DNA of 64,000 nucleotides from DASRDZ01 sp035652335 (GTDB lineage Bacteria; Chloroflexota; Dormibacteria; Aeolococcales; Aeolococcaceae). The stretch lies in contig DASRDZ010000092.1 of NCBI GenBank assembly GCA_035652335.1, positions 1-64,000 of the forward strand. Reading direction: 5' to 3'. The notes below the pieces were generated by a model that ran no database searches, was not told the DNA's origin, and saw nothing but the letters and a program-made list of their open reading frames with translations. Made by a program: the position numbers and the translations under genes. Shown piece after piece: positions 40,923 through 53,989 of the stretch. Within the stretch, counting starts at the first letter, position 1, and every line of letters begins with the position of its first letter.

Positions 40923-42655
40923 CAGGAGTCCTCGAGGTACTTGCTCAGCTCCACCGGGAGCGGCTCGACGGGGATGGGCTTCACCTTCATGCTGCCATCG
41001 TCCGCCCTGTAGTTGACGTAGTTGACGCGGCCCTGCTCGGGGTCCTTCTCCAGGAAGTCGAGGCGCCACTGCGAGCCGCGGCTCTCCTTGCGCTCCAGCG
41101 CCGAGCGGACGATCGCCTCGGACACGGTGAGCATGAAGACGTCGTCGCGGCAGGTGTGCCAGCCTGGGTTGTACGTGCGCGTGCCGCCGACCTTGAGGTT
41201 CTTCGCCCGCTCCTTGAGCTCGCCGATGGCGTTCAGCGAGCGCGTCAGCGACTCCTCGGTGCGGGCGATGCCGGCGTCGTCCTGCATGGCGTCCTGCAGC
41301 GCCTCGTGGATCAGGTAGGGGTTCTCGCCCTTGACGCCGTCGGTCGAGTCGAGTGGCTTCAGCAGGGCCGCCTGCTCGGCCTCGATCTCGGCGTCGCGCA
41401 GCTCCGGCGCGGTGCCGCGCACCTTGGCGTACTCGGCGGCGGCCTCGCCGGCGCGGCGACCGAAGACGAGGATGTCGCCGAGCGAGTTGCCGCCCAGGCG
41501 GTTGGCGCCGTGCAGGCCGCCCGCGGACTCACCCGCGGCGTACAGGCCGGGCACGGTGGTGGCCGCCGTCTCCGGCTCGACGCGGATGCCGCCCATGGTG
41601 TAGTGGATGGTCGGGTAGACCTCCATGGGCTCCTTGGTGATGTCGACGCTGGCCAGCGCGTGGAACTGCTCGTACATCGACGGCAGCTTCTTCTTGATGT
41701 AGTCGGCGCCGCGGTGGCGGATGTCGAGGTAGGCGCCGTGATGCGTCGAGCCGCGACCCGCCTGGACCTCCTTGTAGATGGAGCGCGCCACCACGTCGCG
41801 CGACGACAGCTCCTTCTTCTTGGGGTCGTACTCCAGCATGAAGCGCTTGCCTTCGCTGTTGAAGAGCAGGCCGCCCTCGCCGCGCACCGCCTCGGTGACC
41901 AGGATGCCGCGCGCGCCGGGTGGCCAGATCATCCCCGTGGGATGGAACTGCACGAACTCCATGTCGAGCAGCTCGGCGCCGGCGTCGTACGCCATGGCAG
42001 CGCCGTCGCCGGTGCCTTCCCAGGAGTTCGAGGTGTGCTTGTACATGCGGCCCCAGCCGCCGCTGGCCATCACCACCGCCTTGGCCCGGAAGACGACGAA
42101 CCTCCCGTCGCTGCGCCGGTAGCCCATCGCCCCGCTCACCCGGTCGCCGTCCTTGAGCAGCCTGGTGAGCGTGTACTCCATGTGCACCTCGACGCCGGGC
42201 GTGTGCACGGCGCGATCCTGGCAGGTGCGGATCAGCTCCAGGCCGGTGCGGTCGCCGACGTGGCAGAGGCGGCGCCAGGTGTGCGCTCCGAAGGCGCGCT
42301 GCATGATGCGGCCGTCAGGGGTGCGGTCGAAGAGGCCGCCCCAGCGCTCCAGCTCGAAGACGCGGTCGATCACCTCGTGGGCGTAGATCTCGACCATGCG
42401 CCAGTTGTTGATCATCTGGCCGCCGCGCATGGTGTCGGCGAAGTGGACCTGCCAGCCGTCCTTCTCGTCGACGTTGCCCAGGCCGGCGGCGATGCCGCCC
42501 TCGGCCATCACCGTGTGCGCCTTGCCGAGCAGCGACTTGGTGACCACGTGGGTGCTGCAGCCGGCCTCGGCCGCCGCGATGGCGGCCCGCAGCCCGGCGC
42601 CGCCCGCGCCCACGACCAGCACGTCGCAGTCGTGGGAGATGTAGCTTTCTGCCAT
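40922..42655 (-). CDS. sdhA: Succinate dehydrogenase flavoprotein subunit
   Basis: This 577-residue subunit oxidises succinate to fumarate. FAD-binding motifs VLVVGAGGAGLRAAIAAAEA and LLGKAHTVMAEGG (His for covalent FAD) are present, with VQFHPTGMIWPPG and RGEGGLLFNSEGKRF as substrate-site segments and GLYAAGESAGGLHGANRLGG near the C-terminal FAD contacts. It lies between sdhC (6 bp away) and sdhB (overlapping). Confidence 0.95.
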   Translation of the reverse strand: MAESYISHDCDVLVVGAGGAGLRAAIAAAEAGCSTHVVTKSLLGKAHTVMAEGGIAAGLGNVDEKDGWQVHFADTMRGGQMINNWRMVEIYAHEVIDRVFELERWGGLFDRTPDGRIMQRAFGAHTWRRLCHVGDRTGLELIRTCQDRAVHTPGVEVHMEYTLTRLLKDGDRVSGAMGYRRSDGRFVVFRAKAVVMASGGWGRMYKHTSNSWEGTGDGAAMAYDAGAELLDMEFVQFHPTGMIWPPGARGILVTEAVRGEGGLLFNSEGKRFMLEYDPKKKELSSRDVVARSIYKEVQAGRGSTHHGAYLDIRHRGADYIKKKLPSMYEQFHALASVDITKEPMEVYPTIHYTMGGIRVEPETAATTVPGLYAAGESAGGLHGANRLGGNSLGDILVFGRRAGEAAAEYAKVRGTAPELRDAEIEAEQAALLKPLDSTDGVKGENPYLIHEALQDAMQDDAGIARTEESLTRSLNAIGELKERAKNLKVGGTRTYNPGWHTCRDDVFMLTVSEAIVRSALERKESRGSQWRLDFLEKDPEQGRVNYVNYRADDGSMKVKPIPVEPLPVELSKYLEDS

Positions 42656-42661
42656 TGCCGT

Positions 42662-43450
42662 CTAGAACGTGATGTGCGGGTCGAGGAACCAGCCCGCGTT
42701 GAGCATGTGGATGTAGACGTCGACGGCGACCACGCTGAACATCGACGCCCAGGCCCAGGAGGGATGCCGCACGTTGAGGAGACTGACACCCTTCCACGCC
42801 TTGTAGCGCACCATGCCGCCGCGCACGCAGGAGTAGCAGTCCACCCGGCCGCCGACGAGGTGCCGGAAGGCGTGGCAGCCGAAGGTGTAGCCGCTCAGCA
42901 GCAGCACGTTCAGCAGCATGATCCCGGTGCCCAGGCCCAGCTGCAGCTTGGTGGTGCCGTGCACGAAGAAGGCCTGCACCGTGTCGTACCAGAGGAAGCC
43001 GATGACCAGGATGGCCAGGTACAGCGTGTAGCGGTGCAGGTTGTTGAGGACGAAGAGCCGCGTCTCGCCCTTGTAGCTGTGGCGCGCCCCGGGCTCGTTG
43101 CGCGCGCACGACGGCGGGTCGAGGAAGAAGCTGCGGAAGTACGCCTTGCGGTAGTAGTAGCAGGTGGCACGGAAGCTCAGCGGCATCCAGAGCACGAAGA
43201 ACGCCGGGCTCACCGGCGTGCGCCCGACGGCGACCTGCGGCGAGTAGAAGGGCGAGAGATACGGGCCCCACTGGTTGTGCCCGACGATCGCCGTCCAGAT
43301 GGCGTAGCCGCTGAAGCAGGTGAGGACGGTGACCACGGTGGCGGGCAGCAGCCACCAGGGCGCCGACCGGCGCAGACGCTCGCCGAAGGGGACGGTGGTG
43401 TGCTGTCCGGTGACCGGCGCGTCGAGGATCTGCGAGGTCCCAGTCGACAT
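42662..43450 (-). CDS. sdhC: Succinate dehydrogenase membrane subunit, Sdh1/type-F-like
   Basis: This 262-residue protein has about five helices and is not the usual short SdhC or SdhD. The segment RATCYYYRKAYFRSFFLDPP matches the membrane subunit of mycobacterial Sdh1, a single-anchor complex II. Conserved Cys and His (C97, C115, H139, C192, H193, H197, C205, C208) are concentrated around the membrane; in Sdh1 two His help hold a Rieske-type [2Fe-2S] cluster. The ATG lies 7 bp after a TAGGAT -10 box, so the transcript is probably nearly leaderless. Confidence 0.82.
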   Translation of the reverse strand: MSTGTSQILDAPVTGQHTTVPFGERLRRSAPWWLLPATVVTVLTCFSGYAIWTAIVGHNQWGPYLSPFYSPQVAVGRTPVSPAFFVLWMPLSFRATCYYYRKAYFRSFFLDPPSCARNEPGARHSYKGETRLFVLNNLHRYTLYLAILVIGFLWYDTVQAFFVHGTTKLQLGLGTGIMLLNVLLLSGYTFGCHAFRHLVGGRVDCYSCVRGGMVRYKAWKGVSLLNVRHPSWAWASMFSVVAVDVYIHMLNAGWFLDPHITF

Positions 43451-43457
43451 GCCTGCG

Positions 43458-43463
43458 ATCCTA
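43458..43463 (-). promoter_or_regulatory. -10 box of the sdhCAB operon
   Basis: The minus strand reads TAGGAT, 7 bp before the sdhC ATG. The spacing implies a leaderless or very short-leader transcript. Confidence 0.5.
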
Positions 43464-43585
43464 GCGAACCGAGGCTCCGGCACGACGGGGGGAAGGCTGT
43501 CATCCGGCCGCACTCCAGCGGCGGATGATGGCCTGGGGGTGCTCCCCCCACTTGGCGCGCGTCAGCGTGCCGGATGGAAACCGGC

Positions 43586-44185
43586 CTACTCCGCGAGCAG
43601 CCTCCCCAGCAGGTCGACCACCGCCGCCCGCCCCGCCTGCGCCGCGGCGTCGGGGTCCCCGGCCCGGGCGATGACGAAGGCCAGCTCGTTGAGCGCGGCC
43701 AGAAGCATGTGGGCGAGCACGTCGAGGGAGGTGGCGTCGAGACGGCTGGGCGGCAGCGCCTCGGCCAGCGCCGACTTGAGCAGCCCGAACCAGTGGCACT
43801 CGTCGATCTCCCGCCAGCGCTGCCAGCCCACCACGGCGGGGGCGTCGACCAGCACGATGCGGCGCACCACCGGATCGCGCAGCCGCTCCAGCCAGGCGAG
43901 GCACCCCGACTGCAGGGCGAGGCGCGGCTCCGCGGCGGCCCCCGCAGCCGCGACGACGTGCGCGGCGAGCTGCTCCTCCACCGACTCCAGCACCGCCTCG
44001 AAGAGCGCCTCCTTGCCGGGGAAGTGGTGGTAGAGCGCGCCGCGGCTCACTCCGGCCGCGTCGAGGACGTTGTCGATCGACGTCGCCTCGTAGCCCTGGG
44101 TGGCGAAGAGGTCGGTGGCGGTGGCGACGAGCTGTCTGCGGGTGGCCAGCCCGCGCTCGATCTTGAGGTTCATCCTGCTTGACAT
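43586..44185 (-). CDS. TetR-family transcriptional regulator
   Basis: This protein of about 199 residues has an N-terminal TetR helix-turn-helix (LVATATDLFATQGYEATSID, VSRGALYHHFPGKEALFEAV) and a ligand-binding C-terminal domain of the BetI/AcrR type. Two ATGs (44185 and 44173) are possible. The gene is divergent from an isomerase-family gene, and its start lies on the operator-like palindrome at 44186-44198, so it likely represses that gene and itself. Ligand unknown. Confidence 0.88.
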   Translation of the reverse strand: MSSRMNLKIERGLATRRQLVATATDLFATQGYEATSIDNVLDAAGVSRGALYHHFPGKEALFEAVLESVEEQLAAHVVAAAGAAAEPRLALQSGCLAWLERLRDPVVRRIVLVDAPAVVGWQRWREIDECHWFGLLKSALAEALPPSRLDATSLDVLAHMLLAALNELAFVIARAGDPDAAAQAGRAAVVDLLGRLLAE

Positions 44186-44208
44186 ACCGACAGTCGGTTC
44201 GCTACAAC
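44179..44208 (+). promoter_or_regulatory. Promoter with TetR operator-like palindrome in the spacer
   Basis: TTGACA (44179-44184) and TACAAC (44203-44208) are separated by 18 bp. The spacer holds the palindrome ACCGACAGTCGGT (44186-44198). A TetR dimer bound there would block polymerase. The TetR start codon adjoins it. Confidence 0.7.
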
Positions 44209-44250
44209 CTAGCACGCCCACACGGGCACCGGACCAAGTGGAGGGACTCC

Positions 44251-44913
44251 ATGATGCTGACCAGGCAACAGGTGCTGCGCGGCACCCTCGACGAGTGGGA
44301 GCTCTTCGCCGAGCTGGTCGCCGGCCTCGACGACGCCCAGTGGTCCACCCCCTCGCGCTGCGAGGGCTGGGAGGTTCGCGACGTCGCCGCCCACGTCTAC
44401 GGCACCGCCCACGACGTCCTCGCCGGCACCGTCGGCTCCCGCACCCCCGAGGAGGAGGCCGCCGCCCACCGCCACCTCTCCCCGCGCCAGCTCGCCGCCG
44501 AGCTCCGCACGGTCGTCGCCCAGCTCACCCCTCTCATCGACTCCCTCGATGACGACGCCACCTGGTCCTCCCCCTCCCCCGCCCCCGACCTCACCATCGG
44601 CGAGGGCGTCCTCGCCCTCTGGTACGACACCTGGATCCACGCCGACGACATCCGCGCCGCCGCCGCCCTCCCCTCCGTCCGCGGCGAGGGCCTCAAGGCC
44701 GCCGTCGCCCACGTCGCCGAGCAGCTCGCCAAGCAGCAGAAGTGGGGCCCCGCGCGGCTGGCGTTGCACGGGTTGCCGGAGTTGCGCGTCGGCCAACCCA
44801 ACGGCGCGGGACACCTCGTCGCCGCCGAACCCCACCTCTTCGTCATGGTCGCCACCGGCCGCACCCCCGCCGCCGAGCTCGGCCTCGACCCCACCGTCAA
44901 CATCTACGCCTAG
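44251..44913 (+). CDS. Maleylpyruvate-isomerase-family mycothiol-dependent enzyme (TIGR03083-like)
   Basis: This 220-residue protein has a DinB/MDMPI helical-bundle fold. CEGWEVRDVAAHVYG and LWYDTWIHADDIR carry the His residues that hold the metal in this family. Members are mycothiol-dependent isomerases or of unknown activity. ATG 44251 has GGAGGGA 6 nt upstream. It is driven by the operator-bearing promoter and probably controlled by the adjacent TetR. Codon use in the middle is extremely rich in CCC/CTC/GCC. Confidence 0.8.
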   Translation: MMLTRQQVLRGTLDEWELFAELVAGLDDAQWSTPSRCEGWEVRDVAAHVYGTAHDVLAGTVGSRTPEEEAAAHRHLSPRQLAAELRTVVAQLTPLIDSLDDDATWSSPSPAPDLTIGEGVLALWYDTWIHADDIRAAAALPSVRGEGLKAAVAHVAEQLAKQQKWGPARLALHGLPELRVGQPNGAGHLVAAEPHLFVMVATGRTPAAELGLDPTVNIYA

Positions 44914-44989
44914 CCCTGCCCTCAGCCCTGCCGCAGGAGCAGTAGCCCATCTCCCCCACATCCCTCCAAGGCGTGTGGTCCCCACGAGA

Positions 44990-45126
44990 GGCCCGGCGGG
45001 GCGTGCTGCGCAGGGGGCGTCTCGGAGGCGTCGGGGTTGGGGGCCCCCGACGCCGAGAGCCAGCCGCGATCCGTCCAGTGGACGGATCGACGAGCGTGCC
45101 CCCGGAGCAGCACGCCCCACCGGGCC
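44990..45126. repeat. 137-bp nested palindrome / three-way-junction element
   Basis: The arms 44990-45009 and 45107-45126 pair over 19 of 20 positions. Inside, GGGGGC (45013-45018) pairs with GCCCCC (45098-45103), enclosing two further hairpins: 45027-45054 (GGCGTCGGGG against CCCCGACGCC) and 45068-45088 (GATCCGTCC against GGACGGATC). The element could be a MITE-like repeat, a structured RNA or an elaborate terminator. No family is recognised. Confidence 0.6.
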
Positions 45127-45227
45127 GGCTTCGTTGGATCGGCCGAACCGCTGACCTATGTCATCTGACGCACCGCGCCAAGCCGCCTCCTGAGCACGAA
45201 TCCCCCCTCCACGCAAACCCCAGCATC

Positions 45228-45233
45228 TAGTAT
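45228..45233 (+). promoter_or_regulatory. -10 box of gltB
   Basis: TAGTAT lies 136 bp before the gltB GTG and implies a leader of about 130 nt. Confidence 0.4.
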
Positions 45234-45369
45234 CCTTCGCCCTTCAAGGGGCCGTAGGCACGCCGACACGGCACCTCACCCCGCCGACGCCGCGCGGTGG
45301 CCCAACCAGGCCGGCGGCGGAGGCGCCACCTCTTCTGACGCCCTCGCCTACCCGTCGTCGGAGCCCGCA

Positions 45370-49878
<4,509 letters not shown>

Positions 49879-49888
49879 GCGTCTTCTG

Positions 49889-51343
49889 ATGGGAAAGCTC
49901 GGCGGCTTCATCGAGTTCCACCGCAAGCTCCCCCCGCGGCGGCCCGTCGACGAGCGCGTCAACGACTACCGCGAGGTCTACCTCCCCTTCCCCGCCGAGG
50001 CGGTGCGCGAGCAGGCGGCCCGCTGCATGGACTGCGGCATCCCCTTCTGCCACAACGGCTGCCCGCTCGGCAACCTCATCCCCGAGTGGAACGACCTCGT
50101 CTACAAGGACGACTGGGAGGCCGCCATCGCGCGCCTCCACGCCACCAACAACTTCCCCGAGTTCACCGGGCGCATCTGCCCCGCCCCGTGCGAGCCCGCC
50201 TGCGTGCTCAGCATCAACGACGACCCGGTGACCATCAAGCAGGTCGAGGTCTCGATCGTCGACCGCGCCTGGGACGAGGGCTGGGTGCAGGCCCATCCGC
50301 CCTCGCACCGCACCGGCAGGCGCGTCGCCGTCGTCGGCAGCGGACCGGCCGGGCTGGCTGCCGCGCAGCAGCTCAACCGCGCCGGCCACTGGGTCACCGT
50401 CTACGAGAAGGACGATCGCATCGGCGGCCTGCTCCGCTACGGCATCCCCGACTTCAAGTTGGAGAAGTGGGTGGTCGACCGCCGCCTGGAGCAGATGAGC
50501 GCCGAGGGCGTCATCTTCGAGACCAACTACGACATCGGTCGCGACGTCACCGCCGAGCAGCTCGTGCAGCGCTTCGACGCCGTCGTCCTCTGCATCGGCG
50601 CCATGCACCCCCGGGACGTCGCCGTGCCGGGACGCGAGCTCGACGGCGTCCACTTCGCCATGGAGTACCTGCCCCAGCAGAACAAGCGCGTGGCGGGTGA
50701 CCTGATCCCGCCGTCGCGCGCCATCCACGCCGCCGGCAAGCGGGTGATCATCCTCGGCGGCGGGGACACCGGCGCCGACTGCCTGGGCAACGTCCATCGC
50801 GAGAAGTGCGCGTCGGTGCACCAGTTCGAGGTGCTCCCACCGCCGCCCGACGAGCGCGCCGCCGACAATCCGTGGCCCACCTGGCCCGTGATCATGCGCA
50901 CCTCGACCGCGCACGAGGAGGGCGGCGTGCGCGACTACTCGATCCAGACCACCGCCTTCAGCGGACGCGACGGTCGCGTCGAGAAGCTGCACGCGATTCG
51001 CGTCGAGTCCCGCGTGGTCGACGGGCGGCCGCAGTTCGTGCCCGTCGACGGCAGCGAGTTCACCATCGACTGCGACCTCGTCCTCATCGCCGCCGGCTTC
51101 CTCCACCCCGTCAGGGAGGGCCTCGTCGCCGACCTCGGCGTCGAGCTCGACCCCCGCGGCAACGTCAGGACCGACGTCGCGATGATGTCCTCGGTCCCCG
51201 GCGTCTTCGCCGCCGGCGACTCCCGCCGCGGCGCCTCCCTGGTCGTCTGGGCCATCGCCGAGGGCCGGCAGGCGGCGCGCGGCGTCGACGAGTACCTGAT
51301 GGGCTCCACCCGCCTCCCCGAGTCCCTGCGCAGCATCGCCTGA
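49889..51343 (+). CDS. gltD: Glutamate synthase small subunit
   Basis: This 484-residue subunit takes electrons from NADPH and passes them to GltB. The N-terminal Fe-S domain has CMDCGIPFCHNGCPLGNLIP and CPAPCEPAC; FAD and NADPH-binding folds have VVGSGPAGLAAAQQL and ILGGGDTGADCLG. GVFAAGDSRRGASLVVWAIA closes the FAD site. Directly downstream of gltB, so an operon. Confidence 0.95.
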   Translation: MGKLGGFIEFHRKLPPRRPVDERVNDYREVYLPFPAEAVREQAARCMDCGIPFCHNGCPLGNLIPEWNDLVYKDDWEAAIARLHATNNFPEFTGRICPAPCEPACVLSINDDPVTIKQVEVSIVDRAWDEGWVQAHPPSHRTGRRVAVVGSGPAGLAAAQQLNRAGHWVTVYEKDDRIGGLLRYGIPDFKLEKWVVDRRLEQMSAEGVIFETNYDIGRDVTAEQLVQRFDAVVLCIGAMHPRDVAVPGRELDGVHFAMEYLPQQNKRVAGDLIPPSRAIHAAGKRVIILGGGDTGADCLGNVHREKCASVHQFEVLPPPPDERAADNPWPTWPVIMRTSTAHEEGGVRDYSIQTTAFSGRDGRVEKLHAIRVESRVVDGRPQFVPVDGSEFTIDCDLVLIAAGFLHPVREGLVADLGVELDPRGNVRTDVAMMSSVPGVFAAGDSRRGASLVVWAIAEGRQAARGVDEYLMGSTRLPESLRSIA

Positions 51344-51359
51344 GGCGGAAGCCGGGTCC

Positions 51360-52430
51360 CTAGCCGCTCAGTCCTGGCAGCCCCGACTCGGCACCCAGCT
51401 GGAGCGCCATGTCGACGAGCAGAGGCACGCGCGGGCCCATCACCTCGAAGCCCTCGCCGACCGTCTGCCCCATCAGGTAGCGGGCGTGGATGCCCTCGGC
51501 GACGATGGCCAGCTTGTAGTACCCGAGGCACGTGTACCAGGCGAGCTTCGACAGGTCGCGGGCGCTGGTGCTGGCGTACTCGGCGATCAGCTCCTCGCGC
51601 GTCAGGAAGCCCTCCTGCTGGGTGATCGGCGACAGTGCCATGCCCGCGATCAGCTCCGCGGGATCGCCGCGGTCGGACCAGTACACCATCAGCAGGCCGA
51701 GGTCGGCCAGCGGGTCGCCCTGGGTGCACATCTCCCAGTCGAGGATGGCGCAGATGCGGGAGGGATCGTCGGGGGCGAAGATCACGTTGTCGAGCCGGTA
51801 GTCGCCGTGCACGATGCCCGGCGGACCCTGCTCGGGCATGCCCGCTTCGAGGCGGTGCTTCAGCTCCTCCATCGACGGCAGCTCGTTCGTCTTCGACGCC
51901 TCCCACTGCATCCACCAGCGGGCGACCTGGCGGGCCAGGTAGCCGGCTGGCTTGCCGAAGGTGTCGAGCCCGACCGACGCGGGGTCGACGGAGTGCAGCC
52001 GGGCGAGCGTCTGCATCAGCACGCGCGACAGCGTGCGACGCGTCTCGGCGGTGTCCGGATACTCCGCGGGCAGCCGGTCGCGGATGACGTGGCCGTGCAC
52101 CCGCTCCATCACGTAGAAGTCGACGCCGAGCACGCTGTGGTCGGTGCACAGCCCGATGGTCCGCGGCACCGGGATGTCGGTCGGCCCCAGCGCGCTGATG
52201 ACGCGGTGCTCGCGGTTCATGTCGTGCGCGGTGGGGAGAACGTGGGCCAGCGGCGGGCGGCGCAGCACCCAGTCGCGGTCGTCGTCGGCGATCACGTAGG
52301 TGAGGTTCGACCGCCCGCCGGCGATGACGGCGCCACGCAGCGGGCCGTGCAGCCCGCCCACCAGCGGAGCGAGCCAGCGGGCCACGGCGTCGAGGTCGAG
52401 CCCGGGCGGCGCGACGGTGCTCAGTTCCAC
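51360..52430 (-). CDS. APH-family phosphotransferase (ACAD10/APH-like kinase)
   Basis: This protein of about 356 residues has a kinase-like fold: GGRSNLTYVI and WVLRRPP in the N-lobe, the Brenner motif IVHGDYRLDNVIF with the catalytic Asp, and AILDWEMCTQGDPLADLGLL with the metal Asp. Relatives include aminoglycoside phosphotransferases and the APH-like domain of ACAD10, which phosphorylates hydroxyacyl-CoA. The nearby AidB-like dehydrogenase makes an acyl-CoA role attractive but unproven. GTG 52466 would extend it by 12 residues; neither start has a good ribosome site. Confidence 0.83.
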   Translation of the reverse strand: MELSTVAPPGLDLDAVARWLAPLVGGLHGPLRGAVIAGGRSNLTYVIADDDRDWVLRRPPLAHVLPTAHDMNREHRVISALGPTDIPVPRTIGLCTDHSVLGVDFYVMERVHGHVIRDRLPAEYPDTAETRRTLSRVLMQTLARLHSVDPASVGLDTFGKPAGYLARQVARWWMQWEASKTNELPSMEELKHRLEAGMPEQGPPGIVHGDYRLDNVIFAPDDPSRICAILDWEMCTQGDPLADLGLLMVYWSDRGDPAELIAGMALSPITQQEGFLTREELIAEYASTSARDLSKLAWYTCLGYYKLAIVAEGIHARYLMGQTVGEGFEVMGPRVPLLVDMALQLGAESGLPGLSG

Positions 52431-52487
52431 GGCGCGCCGAAGGATGACGGATGGCGCCCCCCGCACGCAAAGCGCGAGGCGGAGGGC

Positions 52488-52508
52488 ATGATGCGCGACG
52501 CCCCATGA
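52488..52508 (+). CDS. Possible leader peptide upstream of GDPD
   Basis: A six-codon frame (MMRDAP) starts just after GGAGGG and ends with ATGA, overlapping the GDPD ATG at 52505. The good ribosome site belongs to this tiny frame rather than to GDPD, so GDPD may depend on translational re-initiation. Confidence 0.3.
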   Translation: MMRDAP

Positions 52509-53332
52509 GCCCTCGACGCGCCTTCCTCGACTGGCCGCAGCCGATCCCCTTCGCCCACCGCGGCGGCGCCGGCGAGCACCCCGAGAACACCATGCCGGCC
52601 TTCGAGGCCGCGGTGCGCCTCGGCTACCGCTACCTGGAGACCGACGCCCACCTCACCCGCGACGGCGTGGTCATGGCCTTCCACGACAGCGTCCTCGACC
52701 GCGTCACCGACCGCAGCGGCCCGATCGAGACGCTCAGCGCCGCCGAGGTCGAGCGGGCCGACGCCGGCTACACCTTCAGCGCCGACGGGGGCCGCAGCTT
52801 CCCCCACCGCGGCCGCGGCGTGCGCATCCCGCGCCTCGACGCGCTGCTCGACGCCTGGCCCGAGGTTCGGGTCAACATCGACCCGAAGTCCGACGCCGTG
52901 GTGGCGCCGCTGGTGGAGGTGCTGCGCCGCCACGGGGCCTTCGACCGCGTCTGCATCGGCTCCTTCTCCGACGCGCGTCTCGCCCGGGTGCGCGCGCTCA
53001 GCGGCGACTCCGTGTGCACCAGCATGGGGCCCCGGGCCACCGCGCTCGCGTGGGCCGCCTGCAGGACCGGCCGCATCCCGCGGCAGGGCGCCGACTGCCT
53101 GCAGATCCCGGTCAGGGCGCGCGCCGTCACCCTGGTCACCCCGGCACTGCTCCGGGCCGCCAAACGCAGCGGCCTGCCGGTGCACGTCTGGACCATCGAC
53201 GACCGCGCCGAGATGGAGCGTCTCCTCGACCTCGGCGTCGACGGGCTCATGAGCGACGCGATCCCCGTCCTCCGCGAGGTCCTCCAGGCGCGCGGGCAGT
53301 GGGTCGGCACCGGCCCCGCCGCGACCGCTTGA
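52505..53332 (+). CDS. Glycerophosphodiester phosphodiesterase
   Basis: This 275-residue enzyme releases glycerol-3-phosphate from deacylated phospholipids. It has FAHRGGAGEHPENT (catalytic His and Glu/Asn), LETDAHLTRDGVVMAFHD (metal Glu/Asp and second His) and VNIDPKSD, in the order expected for the GDPD TIM barrel. No signal peptide is seen, so it is probably cytoplasmic. It is divergent from the kinase gene. Confidence 0.9.
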   Translation: MSPRRAFLDWPQPIPFAHRGGAGEHPENTMPAFEAAVRLGYRYLETDAHLTRDGVVMAFHDSVLDRVTDRSGPIETLSAAEVERADAGYTFSADGGRSFPHRGRGVRIPRLDALLDAWPEVRVNIDPKSDAVVAPLVEVLRRHGAFDRVCIGSFSDARLARVRALSGDSVCTSMGPRATALAWAACRTGRIPRQGADCLQIPVRARAVTLVTPALLRAAKRSGLPVHVWTIDDRAEMERLLDLGVDGLMSDAIPVLREVLQARGQWVGTGPAATA

Positions 53333-53342
53333 CCCGCCATAT

Positions 53343-53361
53343 GTGTTTGGCGTACAAACAC
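53343..53361. promoter_or_regulatory. TetR operator-like palindrome
   Basis: GTGTTTGGCGTACAAACAC has perfect 7-bp arms around a 5-bp centre and ends 8 bp before the TetR ATG at 53370. TACAAA within it resembles a -10 box. Autoregulation of the TetR-AidB pair is inferred. Confidence 0.65.
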
Positions 53362-53369
53362 GGATACCC

Positions 53370-53984
53370 ATGGCCGTCGCCGTCCGCCACGCCGCCCGCG
53401 CCACCCGCAGCTCCGGCCGCCGCACCCGCAGCGCGCTGCTCGACGCCGCGGCGCGCCTCTTCGCCGCGCGCGGCCTCGCCGACGTCAGCCTGACCGACAT
53501 CGCCGCGGCCGCCGACGCCTTCCCCAGCCAGGTCACCTACTACTTCGGCAGCAAGGAGGCCCTCTTCGTCGAGGCCGCCTGCCGTGACGTGCTCCATGCA
53601 GCGGCGGAGGTCGAGCAGGCGGGCCGGCGCACCCGGAGCAAGGACGCATATGCGCGCCGCCTCACCACCACCGCCCTCGCCTCCCCCGCCCTGGCCGCAT
53701 TCGCGGAGGCGCTGCTCCTGGCCCGGCGCCGGCCCGAGCTGCGCCCGCTGATCGCCCGCACCCTCGACCGGCTCCACACCGAGGGCGCCCGCGCCGTGGC
53801 TGAACGATGCCAGGCGCAGGGCTGGCGCCTGAGCGCCCCGCCCGCGGCTGTCGCCCGCTCCTTCTGGGCCACCGTCCTCGGCATCGCCCTGGAGAGCGGC
53901 GGCGCCGGTGACGCCTTCGACCTCGCCGCGGCCCAGGCGGCGGTGCTGGCCACGCTCTCCACCACCACCGCGCGGAGGCCCTGA
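53370..53984 (+). CDS. TetR-family transcriptional regulator
   Basis: The protein has 204 residues, with helix-turn-helix RSALLDAAARLFAARGLADV, SLTDIAAAADAFPSQVTYYF, GSKEALF. The C-terminal domain is of the fatty-acid/stress regulator type. It starts at ATG just behind a perfect palindrome and is followed after 5 bp by the AidB-like gene, so it probably controls its own operon. The ligand may be an acyl-CoA, given its partner; this is inference. Confidence 0.88.
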   Translation: MAVAVRHAARATRSSGRRTRSALLDAAARLFAARGLADVSLTDIAAAADAFPSQVTYYFGSKEALFVEAACRDVLHAAAEVEQAGRRTRSKDAYARRLTTTALASPALAAFAEALLLARRRPELRPLIARTLDRLHTEGARAVAERCQAQGWRLSAPPAAVARSFWATVLGIALESGGAGDAFDLAAAQAAVLATLSTTTARRP

Positions 53985-53989
53985 CGGCG

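Larger units (their letters stand above)
44914..45369. other. Intergenic region before gltB
   Basis: These 456 bases contain the 137-bp nested palindrome at 44990-45126 and a TAGTAT -10-like box at 45228-45233, leaving a gltB leader of about 130 nt. I see no gene here. Confidence 0.4.
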
